Shown one piece after another: positions 27,301-38,330 of a stretch of DNA of 64,000 nt. Source of the DNA: Pempheris klunzingeri (Eukaryota > Chordata > Actinopteri > Acropomatiformes > Pempheridae); the NCBI RefSeq assembly GCF_042242105.1, contig NC_092029.1, positions 11,215,885 through 11,279,884 on the forward strand. Direction: 5' to 3'. The notes under the pieces were generated by a model, which saw only the letters and a program-made list of their open reading frames with translations, made no database searches and had not been told where the DNA came from. Position 1 is the first letter of the stretch, and each line of letters begins with the position of its first letter. The position numbers were made by a program, and so were the translations under genes.

Positions 27301-29383
27301 GGAAGACACGTGAGTGCAATATTTAAAAAGAAAATCCCTTCACACACTTAGAAAAACATAATCAAGTGTTAATAGGAGCACATCACAGACCAAAAAGTTC
27401 TGCATTGATGACTGAGACAACAAGCAATATAACAAGGAATATAATAGTCAAACTAATTACAAAAGCACACACACAAGGCAGTGTGTGACAAGTGGCCCAG
27501 CACATCTTGCAGTGTCATATCTGCACCTGCTGTCCCAAAGCCGCTCTGCTGTACCCAAAGTCACATGGCTGACAAGAGACAGTAAATATAGTCCTGACGC
27601 CCCGCAACAAGAATATTAAAACACATTTAGGATCTGTGTGTTTGGGTGTGTATATCTGTGAGGTTGTGTCTGCAGGAGTGAGAGAGAGAGAGAGAGATGG
27701 AACAGTCAATACAAATTTAGACCTCACCTTCACCTGGGGTCATGATAAGCACTGGTTTTACAGGCCACACTCACACAAATACAAACACACAGTGTACACT
27801 CTGTAGCCGCCTACATATTGTGTGTATACCTACCAAAAAACATGACACTCATGACGGTTACAAAGCATGTTGCCCTTCGGGGGTATTATTACATCACAGG
27901 GAGGAGGGAGAGAGACCAAGTCTTGCTATTTTTACATCAGCCCACAAAGGAGGACAAAACATCCTTAAACAGTGGGTTACAGTGAAATGCAAGCAGAATG
28001 TACAAGCACACAGGAGAGGCCGAGACAACAGGCGAGGAGAGTGTAAGCAAATAATAAATAATGAGCAAGGATGATTCAACGGCCAACCAATTTGCACAAA
28101 ACCTGTCACTCAACGAGCTAAGGAGCTGAGGTGAGTGTCATGGAAAATAGGCTGATAGCATTAAGGAAACCGTAACAAGGAGCACGAAATGCGAATTTTT
28201 GCCACTAATGCATGCAGAGAATGACAGCTATTGCAAATATAACTACAACATCAACCTATCTCCCCCTTCTCTCTGTCATGACAAACCCTCAAATCCAGCT
28301 GGAGACTGCTGACGTGCATACACACCATGCACACACTTTACACAGGCATATATGCAACACATATTTCCCAGCCACCAATCCATGCAATATAAGTCAGATT
28401 CAAAGCAAACTTTCAAGCCAGCGTGGGTGGCCGTGAACACGGCTGATAAAATGCAACCAACATACTGATGTACAGACCCAACTGCCTACAAATCCTGGGG
28501 ACACAAGGCCAATCCGGCACACTATGAATCTCAGTCAAACAAGCGCTGAAACTGGCCAGTGTGGGACTCAGGCCCAGAGCACCATTTCCATACAGTAGCA
28601 CATCAATGCACTACACAGTGAAGCCTAACTGAGCTTGATCTTGCAGCGTGCCGTGTCTGTGTTTATAAGTCATTAGCCTACAAAGCAAAGTCTGTTCCCA
28701 TCAATAGTCTGCAAACTAAAAGCAAAGCCGCCTACATTTAATTAGCGTTAATCAATGAACCATATATCAGCATGTCACAGCAACACCAGAGCTAGAGTAC
28801 ACAAAAACATTTCCATCTGAAAATCTTCAGATGATGAGGATCTCAGAAAAGTATCCTGAATCTTTACTTTTAACAGCACGTGCTATCTCCCCTGCTGTCA
28901 CAGAAGCATAAATTTGTCATCTGCAACCTAAAATATTTAAGAGATTGTGAAAACCAGAACAGCAAGAAATTAAGGATCGAAACAGTGAGCTCCAAATCAT
29001 CTCATAGCCTCTATAGAAAACAGCTGAATGTTACAAATGCAATGTTACCATGTCAAATATAACAGACTGACACAACGAGTAAAAAGACCAAACAAGTCTC
29101 TGTTACCAAAAATAAACATCTTCGGAGTGGCGTGTCCTTGTAAGCCAATACTGTAATTTAGTAGAGCAGTATCCTCACAAGATTGCAAGTTCCCATAACG
29201 CGCTTTCAGGAGACATTACACTCACTGGTGACAGCTGCAGTGTATCACAAGAAAGAGGAAACGTGTTTGTAGAATGTAGGAAAACTGGCTGAACGCTGGA
29301 TGCTTCACATAACTCTCATGCTTACATAGCCTAAACACACACAAACACACAAAGGAAGAGTGCTTGTTATTCTTACCGTACAT
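6546..29383 (-). CDS. efr3b: EFR3 homolog B, plasma-membrane anchor of the PI4KA complex
   Basis: Palmitoylated peripheral membrane protein that, with TTC7 and FAM126, recruits phosphatidylinositol 4-kinase alpha to the plasma membrane. Coding exons from the 5' end: 29377-29383, 22674-22750, 19448-19575, 18520-18670, 16177-16298, 15687-15836, 13281-13415, 11750-11828, 11190-11325, 10918-11079, 10533-10635, 10309-10360, 9295-9467, 9097-9172, 8599-8760, 8351-8482, 8191-8258, 7924-8051, 7469-7560, 7334-7382, 6872-6978, 6732-6781, 6546-6651. All phases join into 814 aa; human EFR3B is about 817. The N-terminus MYGVCGCCGALRPRYKR has palmitoylation cysteines 5, 7 and 8. EFR3A instead starts with a CCCC motif, so EFR3B is chosen. 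Landmarks are SAPEKLDRIGAYLSERL, MEALDQLLMACH, NDELQANIWDPQHMDKI, ELANEEVVVDLIRL and the C-terminus MKFPDLCVY. The rest is an alpha-helical ARM/HEAT-like repeat protein with no catalytic site. It converges on pomcb. Paralogue suffix (ba or bb) was not decided. Confidence 0.95.
10866..10902 (-). repeat. CA/GT-rich repeat in an efr3b intron
   Basis: An imperfect CA run on the plus strand lies just downstream of the donor at 10918 on the transcript strand, where it reads as GT-rich. Confidence 0.75.
11150..11180 (-). repeat. (CA)n repeat next to an efr3b splice donor
   Basis: On the transcript strand a CA run starts about 10 bases after the GTGAGA donor of exon 11190-11325. The whole intron is 110 bases (11080-11189). 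CA-rich elements at such positions are known hnRNP L targets; use here is inference. Confidence 0.8.
14855..14872. repeat. (CA)n microsatellite in an efr3b intron
   Basis: A short pure CA run. The intron 13416-15686 otherwise has low-complexity pyrimidine/purine tracts and no supported gene. Confidence 0.85.
19669..19710 (+). repeat. Fish dispersed-repeat end (TTAAAGGAGTAGTTCACCC type)
   Basis: The stretch resembles a terminal sequence common in teleost genomes (AAAGG-n-n-AGTTCACCCAAAAT). The opposite terminus was not found within 700 bases, so the element may be truncated. It sits in the intron between efr3b exons 19448-19575 and 22674-22750. Confidence 0.4.
22343..22381. repeat. AAT/TTA trinucleotide-rich tract
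   Basis: AATAATAATAATTATTATTATTATTATTAA-like simple sequence in an efr3b intron. It is partly palindromic (AAT run then ATT run). Confidence 0.8.
23919..23946 (+). repeat. Poly(A) tract in efr3b intron 1
   Basis: A run of 28 A. It could be a retroposon tail, but I could not identify a retroposed body upstream. Confidence 0.9.
24257..24345. repeat. Long (AC)n microsatellite
   Basis: About 89 bases of AC repeat, with a few G interruptions at the left end, in efr3b intron 1. It is a likely length-polymorphic marker. Confidence 0.95.
25161..25180 (+). repeat. Poly(A) tract in efr3b intron 1
   Basis: A run of about 20 A, with no clear retroposed body. Confidence 0.85.
25405..25475 (-). repeat. 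Possible tRNA-derived SINE fragment
   Basis: On the minus strand, GGTTGGTGGTTCGATCC contains a tRNA T-loop / RNA polymerase III B-box (GGTTCGATCC at 25421-25430). It is preceded by a weakly tRNA-like segment. No intact cloverleaf or A-box was found, so it is not called a tRNA gene. Confidence 0.35.
29377..29383 (-). other. efr3b: Seven-base first coding exon of efr3b
   Basis: The minus strand reads ATG TAC G then GTAAG. Joined to the exon at 22750 it gives Met-Tyr-Gly-Val-Cys, matching the family N-terminus. Upstream sequence on this strand (29384 to about 29500) is 5' UTR or promoter. The intron that follows is about 6.6 kb. Confidence 0.85.
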
Positions 29384-29638
29384 CGATCGTGATGTTGGAG
29401 TCTCTCACTACAGACGCTTATGTTTCCTAATGCAGCTTCAGTCGCTCATACAGACTCACTGCTGTGCCACAAGGCACTGAAAACACACGCTCCCACACTC
29501 ACACACAACGCTCTCTCTGGGATAAATGCCTGCACATGTGCTTGGAGCTAAAATGCGCACCGTGATTGGTGCAGAGCGTGGCTCGATGCAATGAACTGCA
29601 CACACTCTTCCTGCCGTGCGGACACACATGCACACGCA

Positions 29639-29663
29639 CGCACACACACACACACACACACAC
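29639..29663. repeat. (CA)n microsatellite upstream of efr3b
   Basis: A pure CA run about 260 bases upstream of the efr3b start codon, inside its probable promoter or 5' UTR. Confidence 0.85.
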
Positions 29664-31537
29664 AGGCATATACACGCGTGCACAAAAGGGGGCTGAGAGG
29701 CAACGTCAGAGAGAAGCGTGCCGTGATGACCTTGGATTTTCCCGTTTGTCTTCCGCAACAGCGCTCTCTCTCAAGGGGGTAGTGCAGATTTCACATGCGG
29801 GCGCGCATACAAACACACCCACCTCACTTCTCATCATTTCTCTCAGTTGCAAAGAAAGAAACACAAAAAGCAGGGGAGTGAAAGAGAATGGGAGAGAAAT
29901 GTGCACCACAGGGATAGAAAGGGAGAAGACCTCCCACCCACGCAATCCCTTTTCCTCCCTCTCTCCACCCCCTGCCAGCATCACTCTTTCCCTCCTCTCC
30001 ATCCTTAATCTTCCCATGCCTTCTGCTTTCCTTCCTTTCAGTTTTTCCATCTCTGCTTATGCAACTTTCTACCATATTTCCTTCCATTTTCTAGCCTGAC
30101 ATGAAAATGTCTGTCTTTCCCCCTTTCTTAATTTTGCCAGGGCTGAAAATAAACTTCAAAAAAAATCTACAGTGGCTGCCTGGTGGATACCTCAAATATA
30201 CCAGCCATTGATTTATTTTCAACTAGGCACTATTTTAAATCAAATAAATAATAAAATGTGTGATTATATAACCGTCTTTAGTCATATTTGCAAAAATGCT
30301 GTGAAACTGTGAAATATGATCCTTTTCAAGATGTCATTCTCTTCCAGCTTTCATTTAAAAAAAAAAAACATTATGTGTAAAAGTAATAGTGCTCAGCCGC
30401 TGGCTCGCCCCTCACGGATGGCAGAGCTTCTCACCTGCACATTAATGCACTGCACAAGCCAAAAATTCAAATCAGTTCATGCTTTTATCTGCACTGTCAC
30501 ACAACTGTTAAACCAAACGCGATGCTCACATAATTGGGTCTAATGTCCAAGTTTGCAGTGAATCCATAAACCTGGTGATGCTGCAGCGTGCTTGAAATAA
30601 AATGTATTCGTACTTTTTGGCTCACAGTTTTCTTCCATTATTCCAAACATCAGTTTACAGATAACATTGTATGAACTTAGGTGACTGAATATCAGCATTG
30701 ACAAAGAGGTTGTGGAAACACCTAGGACAGACCCAGCTCATACTGTGAGAGAGAGCTAAGACCCATTATAGAGCTTGGTTTTGTAATTATAAAAAGTGCT
30801 CAGCTGTCATTGATTGGTGGTGAATTGTCCTCATTTGACGCCCTAATAAAAACAGATTCAGGCATAGCTGTCTGTTTTTGGGCTGCGTCCTTATACTGTA
30901 TTAAGCTGCCATCCACTGCATGTCCCTGCAGCTTGGAGCAGGTGTATTTGAAACCCTTATTTAAACTCCTTCAGGAAAAACTCATCTCTACACTTTGACT
31001 TTCCTTTTTATCGTTTTTAAATTGGATTGAAAAACAGGGATCTTGTTTGATATCACTTTGCTTGAACAATCATCAACGTCATTTACAAAGAAGCTTTGTT
31101 TTCCTCGTCCTCACATGCCTGAAAGCGAATGCGTCTGTTTGTGATAGAAGAGCAAACGTTCTTCTTATCCAACAGAGTACATTTCCTAAGTATGAGTTAG
31201 TCAACACTAAGACTCAGACAAAAAATGAATGAAATTTCCCCTAAATCAACACCAACTTGTGCCAAGTTCCAATCACAGCCAGTTCTTTTGATGTTGACCC
31301 ACTCAAGTGCTCAAAAACCCTTTTCAGACTATGAAATAAGCTGAATCAATCTTATGAGACAGGACCCAGCTCAAAGCAATTTAAACTCCAAACAGTAATT
31401 TCAACTTGCGGCGTGACATATTTTTGACGGGCATCATGGAAGAAAGGAACTTTTCTGTGAAATGATTCTCTATTCATGTGACTTCGAACCAGAGAAGGAG
31501 CCAGACAGAGAACAGAGGAGATGGTGTTGTCACTTAC

Positions 31538-31622
31538 CCTTGCCAACGCGATGGTCCAGAAGGGTACGACAGTCCAGTGCCAGCCTCTGAGAGGCTGGGA
31601 CATCAGGCGCAGGCAAGGGCAT
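31538..31622 (-). other. efr3b: Candidate alternative first coding exon of efr3b
   Basis: On the minus strand an ATG in a GCC-ATG context opens a 28-codon frame starting MPLPAPDVPA. It ends in AAG G followed by GTAAGT, leaving one base. That is exactly the phase required by efr3b exon 22674-22750, so splicing would give a longer N-terminus joined at Gly-Val-Cys-Gly-Cys-Cys. The phase match has a one-in-three chance by accident. Confidence 0.3.
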
Positions 31623-32839
31623 GGCCGGCAAACAAACACACAACAGCCCACAAACACACTCAAACACACACTACTCCTTTCATAGACACGGAAAAGCTCC
31701 TAACCAAAGCCAAAAACATGCATGTAACACTGCAAGCAGCAGCCTTAAAATCTATAAATCTTTGGTTATAATTTTTTTTGTACCTTTTGAAAAGTAAGTC
31801 TGCCAGTACACACAAAACTATAATCAAAACTCCTCGAGATAAGCTAAATGCATCCACAACTGCTCCGTCTGGCTGCAATACACACATGTACACACAGACA
31901 TACACTTTTCCTCCGTCAAGTTTGAGCAGAAAAGGCAACTCCAACTTCTGCGTGAAGTTGCACACTCGCACCAACAAGTCCCTGTTGAACACAAACTTCC
32001 ACGTCCCTGTCTTGAGGCTTCTTAGTAATTTATGTTAGTACATAGACAGGTTGACCGCATTAACGAAGAGATTAGTGATTAGTCCTTCAATCGCAGCTCC
32101 ACTCTCTGTGTGCTCCTCTCTCATTAATAAACATCTCACTGACACAATGGACCTCACTATCCAACCCCCAAGTCTCTCTCTCTCTCTGGGTGAGAGACAC
32201 AGTGAGACACAGAGAGCAGAGGGTGGAGAGAGGCAGGGAGAAAGGGGCACTGTGGGACAACCATTCAGTCAGTGGGCTAGAGGTTCAAGGAATGTGGCCA
32301 TCAGTGGATGCCAACACAGGCACAATGTCTGGTGAGTGATTTCTGTTCAAGTACACATCACATACTTACAAACACACATTTATCCAGAACACTGGAAACT
32401 GCAAAGTTTCTCTCACAAACCATTTCCACATTCAGCAGTGAGTTATGGATTTGGTTTATGCAGCTCACATAACTAGTTTTAATTATCTCAACTTCTTGTG
32501 CACTATCAATACAGTCAACGTTTGGAGGGTTTTAATTGTGTCTTCAGCCTTTGTACAGGTGCATAATAGTTTGGTGTTGCCCACCTGTCATGTTGGATGC
32601 TAGTCACAAGGCGGCGTTGCTCTTCCAGGTTCACAGAGTCAGGCAGATGAGTGGCACCTCAGCCCCGAACTGTGTCTCCGCCAACGGGGCTTGAAAAATC
32701 AGGAAAACCGCTGGACTGTCTTTGGCCTGTGGAAGTTGGTGTGTCAAAATTACGCGATGCGCTGACAAATATTGTTGATGTTTAGACATGTTTGAACATG
32801 TCAAAATACTTCTCCCACCTGGCCAATGGCAAGCAAATA

Positions 32840-33140
32840 GTGTAACGTTAACGTAGCATCTTATTTCATCCAGACAGAAACCCCAAATCATGACAGCTGC
32901 CGGTATATTAATTTAACGCTAATGTTAGCAATGCTAGCTGTCAAAGGTTTTCATCTAACTTTTGCCTCCTCGTGGTACTGTTTCGATACTTTCCCGTCAC
33001 CTCGACCAGGTTTACTCATAAACTTGAGGTTATCAAACCCTAACAATGCTAAGTCGTGTTAATCTAAGCTAGCATTAGTCCAGTCTGTACTAGTGGCTAA
33101 GCATGCTAACGTTAGCTAACGCTAACTGCTTTACTTGCCT
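32840..33140. promoter_or_regulatory. TAACGTTAGC-rich promoter-like block
   Basis: Repeated TAACG, GCTAGC and TAACGTTAGC words, for example at 33106-33127, in sequence richer in CpG than its surroundings by eye. A very similar word set occurs beside the lin9 first exon (63480-63950). It may be a distal promoter for efr3b or for an unannotated transcript. Confidence 0.3.
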
Positions 33141-36100
33141 AACGAGATCCCCCTAATTTGAGCAGCGTTAATTAGAGTCGGCGCCCATTACTTACCATGA
33201 AGTGAACAATATTAAAATCCTTAAAATCTGTGGCATACGGACACTTAACGTCGCCCGCCTTGACTGAAGTTCATCAATGCCAGGACAGCAAACATTTAGT
33301 TAAAACGCGTTACTGTGCCCCAAGCTACCAGCTGTAGCTGTAAATGTATGACAGCCCACCACTGGACAGGAGCTTATTAATCATGCTTGAACACATGCAG
33401 TACCAGACCCACCCCTGAATTACTGGAACAGCATAACTCTCAAATAGGTCAGATGTTTGACCACATAAACGCTTTAATATATAGGCATTTTGAGTGTATT
33501 GTGATGGTGTATTTTAGAAAAGAAAAAAATGTCTATAGATCCAAGAGTGATGCTGTTTCCAAAATCAGTGTTAATGTTTTGTTACCATGCATTGCTTACA
33601 GAGGTATCAAATCTGTGCAAGTATATTTTGATTACACTGTGTAGCTCGGCTTTGCTCCTGGGTCAAAGACAGCTTTCTTTGTCATTAATCAGCTGTCACC
33701 TATTTAGAGTCTGCAGTTCTCCTTTCATTTATATAATCCCTGATCATATATCCTAATTAATGCAGAACTGTAGCAGAGTTAGCCATTCAGACCTATGAAT
33801 TACTGCCCATATCTTTGATTTGCTCAGCTAAGCAATAATAAATGAAAATTAAAAATAAAAAAATAAAAAATAATGATTAGTGACATAGATTCAGTCAAAT
33901 CAATCTATCAGGCTGTAATAGAACTTCCCAAAACCATATTTAATGTATCTATGCCTGTATCTGTGGATGGGACATCCTGCTTTTGCAACAAGTTTTTTTT
34001 GCTACCAGTTGGTGACAGCAGTGAGTCAGGTGGATCTGCTCTGCAATCTTTGAGAGATTATTATCATGCAAAAACACAGTTTCATTGCCGTAAAAATGAT
34101 CTAAACCTAAGTATTCTTCAGGATAATATATCACAATTACTGTACACAACCTTGTTACATTATCTTGTCACTTGGTTCCTCTCAGTGGACCGTGCAGCAT
34201 GCTAAGACCTTTAATACCCAGGGTCTCTTATCTCCCCTAAGCCATCAGATCCCAGAGTCTTTTATGTTAAAGTATTTTTGTCCTCCTATATCACCTTAGT
34301 TATGTTGGGCTAAGAATGTCTGAGCTGAAGCTCAAGGCAAAGGGGTTTGGGAGGCTTTCACTTCAAGATATACTTGTAACTGCTAGGCGTTAATGTATTT
34401 TAGTGCAAAAGTAGAAAATCAGGTTCACAATCTTGTTTAAAATGTGAACCTCATAAAGCTGACAAGTATTTCAAGGTGGTTGCATGGATGGATTAGCAAA
34501 CATGCCTACTAGGGACGGGCTCAAGGGCCTGAGAACCCCCAAGCCAGGGCCTCTGTGTGATATAATTAATATTACTTGTCAGGCAGGCAAAATCCTTTTG
34601 ACACACCAGAGAAAAACATTCTGTTTGTGGATGTCATAACATTAAAGCAATCTTTACACCTTCTAACCCTCTATCTATTGGGGAGGGGGCTGCTTGGTAA
34701 GAGAAGAGGCCTTTTGGGACCCTAGCTGACCTTTAAACGTCTTCACTTTCAACAGCTTTGTACGATTGACAGCAAAAGCTAGCGCGCATCCGCCATCCAA
34801 GTATAGTATTACGCGCACACACACATGCTTACACAGCGCGCTCATGATACACACCAGCAGACACAAATAGGTCTCTGAGTCCGGCATAAGCGAAATGTTT
34901 GGCAAGTGCACAGGTCAGTTCTGATGGTTTGGCTTGAGTGCACATGAGAATCAGCTGAGGTCAGCCAAAGAAGTTAGCCTTCCTTCTAAGTAGCTTCTGG
35001 GGTTTTGTCCAAAGGGGACTAATTCATCCTTTCTCCTTCAGGTAGACTCAGGTTTACAGGCACTCCAAATAGAGTGGCTGAATAAAATTACAGATTGAAT
35101 GTGTACAGCAGACAGACGTTCACAAGCATTCAAATCCTACGTTTTGATCTACAATGATTTACTCATTCCCTGTCATCGTCAACAGTGACATCTCGTTAAA
35201 AATATTCAAGGGTGCTGTGTTGCATGCTTGCCAACTGTGAGAGAACTATGCTGAGGAGGTAGCAACTAATTACCTTAAACCTGGTGGCTATTTTTAGACG
35301 TACACTAATCAGCAAGAGGAGTCTGAGCTACACAATCTCTGTGAGACAGATGGGAACTCATTAGATCAGTCTTAGGGGTCTTGTGCGTTGCCTGGACACA
35401 ATTAGCTAAGCAAGTGAAAAACTTTAAACAGCTTACAACCACAGGGACCTCGGGCCTGCTGATGCTATCAGCCCAGTAAAAGGTCATCATCATCACGAGT
35501 GAGGTCTTTTGTCTGTTTCGGCACACTTGTTGTTCTGTTTCTGATTCTGCCTGAGAATTAAAATCCTCCTCTTGTTTCATTACCTTGTTCATTTACAGTA
35601 CATTTTTTCTCAGCATTGTGGTTATGTCATGTTTAAATAGGTAAATTGTTAACCTATTCTTTAGATCTGAATGAATTAAATTGGTAGTCTTCAACAGATT
35701 ACTATGTCACACGTATTTATTTTTTTTTTTAATGACATTGCAAAGGTCACACAATGTTTTACAACTGTATGAAACACAATAAAACATACAAAAAATATTT
35801 TTCAGCAAAGTATCAGGATGTTTTCTTCTTCAAATTGTTGGTGTGCAACAGTCCCTTTCACATTCTTAGAAACGCCTGAATTTAATTGTTTAATGAAAGC
35901 AGGTTCAGTTGCGTCCATGTGCTGTTGAATCACCTCAGGGTGCTTTTAACAGGTGGGAGATGATTCATCGTCCTTGCCCGTTTTTTAGGCTTTTAGGTAA
36001 TGTTTTAACTGTTCACCCTTTGGTCTCTAATTGCACCTGCCACACTGACATAACCAAGAGCACTAAGCCAATACAGAGGCAGCAACTCTGCTTTCCATTT

Positions 36101-37815
36101 CTATGCCAGCATCAGAGTGCGAGTAGATGAAAAAGAAAAATGCAGAGTATATGAAAGAGAGTATATGAATAAGCACTGACCGTGATGCTATTTAATGTAA
36201 GTGCCAACCCTGCTTTTAAATGTTTTGGTTTACTTGGCCAAAGGGTGAGTACGTTGAATTTGTCTTGGCATTGTCTTGGTGCCAATGATCTCACCTTTGC
36301 AGGTCAATGAGAGTGGTTGCTGACTAACTAATCCTCTTTGCACTCCTCACTCCTGCTGCTCTGCTTCGTGGCAGTTGCTGACTTCATTTCAAAACAGTCC
36401 AGGTGGTGACCTACAATCCTGCCGGAACGACTCCAAACATCTTGGCTGGATCTCTGTCCCCCATCTCAATCAGCTTTGGACTACTTCAAGTTTAATTTTC
36501 CCTTTCATGGATTATACCTTAATTTTCAGATCTGCATACAGTTCCTGTGCGATGGAAAAAGTGGATTATGATGGACTGGCTGAATGTGTCCAGCAGGGAA
36601 TGCTGAACCTGAGGAGTGCATGCATAATATGTAAAACAATACAGGTTAGTTCTTCTTTGTCAGACCATTGTGCTTCAGGGTAATCATGATCCAATTTCCA
36701 TGCACCTTGGACATAGGTGATGTGCCAGAAATCCTAGAATAAATGTATTAAAATGTAAAGAAGTCTGTTTTTATGATAATATTTTTACTCTTGGATGTTA
36801 TAATTGTCAGTGTGCCTGGAACAGCAGACCAACATGTGATTCCTCCACAGCAAAGAGACTTAAATACTGGCTGTGTGATCAACAAGTCCATGAAATGCGC
36901 TGCCATTTTATAGCATTCACTCACAGGGTGAATATTTTCATGAGCCATAATGTTAAAATAGTGGCTCTTCTAATATGAAGCATTTTATTATATCCAGTCT
37001 GTGCAGTGTGGATACATGGTCTCGGTGAGAATCAGACTGGTGACAGTGGACTGTGAGTGGGTGGGATGGCAGCATCTAGAGCCAGAAGGACCCGAAGGAG
37101 TTTAACTCTGGGCATTAACCAGCTCAGGTCTAAATCTGGCCAACAGATAATTTGTTGGAAAGCTGCCTTTCTTCTGGCACACACTGTGTCAACACGTGGA
37201 GCCTACCAGGTGGCTCTGTCCAACATGCCGAAAGTGTGCAGCATAACCACTTCTGTCCATATAAATTATCATTTTAAAGGGTTTAAGCATTAACAATGCT
37301 TTGATATGACTCTTTTTAGAAGATGTATACGCATTATTTGGACACATGTCCTGAGTCGCCCAAGTGGTAAATCAGGAGTCACAAATGCGATTAAAAATTA
37401 ATTGCTATATATTCACACTGACAAAATAAAAAAAGAGTGTCCTGATGTGGCATTTAACGCCAGTATATGTACACAATAGTAGTTGCCAACCTTATGGAAG
37501 ATTAAAAGATGATGCTGTGCTACTTAAGATCATCAAAAAGGAAACAAACAGCGATATGAACCAAATTCTTTCCTCATGAATTATAATAAAATTGAATTAT
37601 AATAAAGTATATTTTCTGAAAAGATGAGTGAAAGGGTTAAATATATATGTGTATATATATTTTGCATTGTAAACTTAATTTAATTGGAGTATGTTAAGAT
37701 AAAACCCAAAAGTATGATATTTATCTCACTTTTTGACATTTTCATATGGCTTTGTTATTATTTGGTCATTAGAAATGTTATTAAATTCATAAGTATCCTG
37801 AATTGGCTTAACAGG

Positions 37816-38184
37816 CTTAAAGGAACAATCCAACAACTGAACATTGCACTTCAATAAAGTTGGGGGACTCACAGGACTCAAAGGGAAAACTAATAAAGAC
37901 TGGAAAATACTGGATCATACATTTCCCATAATGCAACTGGGAAAGTGTCTTTCATTAGACCCTCATCCGCCTGGTAAACACTTACATCCTTTAGCACCAC
38001 ACTTCCAATTCGTAAGGCTTTCTACTATAAATGTGTAGTCCCCAAGCCCACGTTGATTTAACCCTGATGACATCACTGTGACATCATCTGGGTCCTTCAG
38101 AGCCAAAGAAGTCATGCAGCTGTTTTGACAAACTGAGTAGTACTACACATGAGTTGTTTACTGAACTTTATGTTCCCCTTTAAG
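37816..38184. mobile_element. MITE-like element with short inverted ends
   Basis: Starts CTTAAAGGAACA and ends TGTTCCCCTTTAAG, which are inverse complements apart from a two-base insertion. The interior of about 340 bases is non-coding and carries fish-repeat phrases such as TTTCCCATAATGCAAC. Probably a non-autonomous DNA transposon ending about 150 bases before the cyclase start codon. Confidence 0.5.
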
Positions 38185-38330
38185 AATAAATATTCATTAT
38201 GTTGATGGTGTGAGAAATGCACAAACAGCAGTGGCCTGAAGCAAGTCTGACTCCTCACTAACCATCATCACCAACCGTATGACCCTTCCCTCTTCAGGCT
38301 GCTGCCTGCCTCCTGATCTGAGACCAACTG

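Larger units (their letters stand above)
29384..38330. other. Divergent intergenic spacer between efr3b and the cyclase gene
   Basis: No supported protein gene. Open frames here are short and lack recognisable motifs or splice context. The spacer holds a CA repeat (29639-29663), a candidate alternative efr3b first exon (31538-31622), a TAACGTTAGC-rich promoter-like block (about 32840-33140), and a MITE-like repeat (37816-38184). The cyclase promoter should lie near its right end; an AG acceptor at 38297-38298 suggests a 5' UTR exon. Confidence 0.5.

Noticed and set aside
6546-29383. Identity as efr3a
   Set aside because: The MYGVCGCC start and the CHCQSINLFVESFLKMV segment fit EFR3B; EFR3A has a CCCC-type start and different residues in these positions.
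29456-30099. Possible coding gene beside efr3b exon 1
   Set aside because: Frames on both strands are driven by a CA repeat and purine-rich tracts.
33180-33200. Another efr3b first exon (ATG followed directly by GTAAGT)
   Set aside because: It would leave phase 0, whereas efr3b exon 2 needs one carried-over base, so it cannot be a coding first exon.
33873-34205. 110-aa plus-strand frame in the spacer
   Set aside because: No recognisable domain, no promoter or splice context, AT-rich; consistent with a chance ORF.
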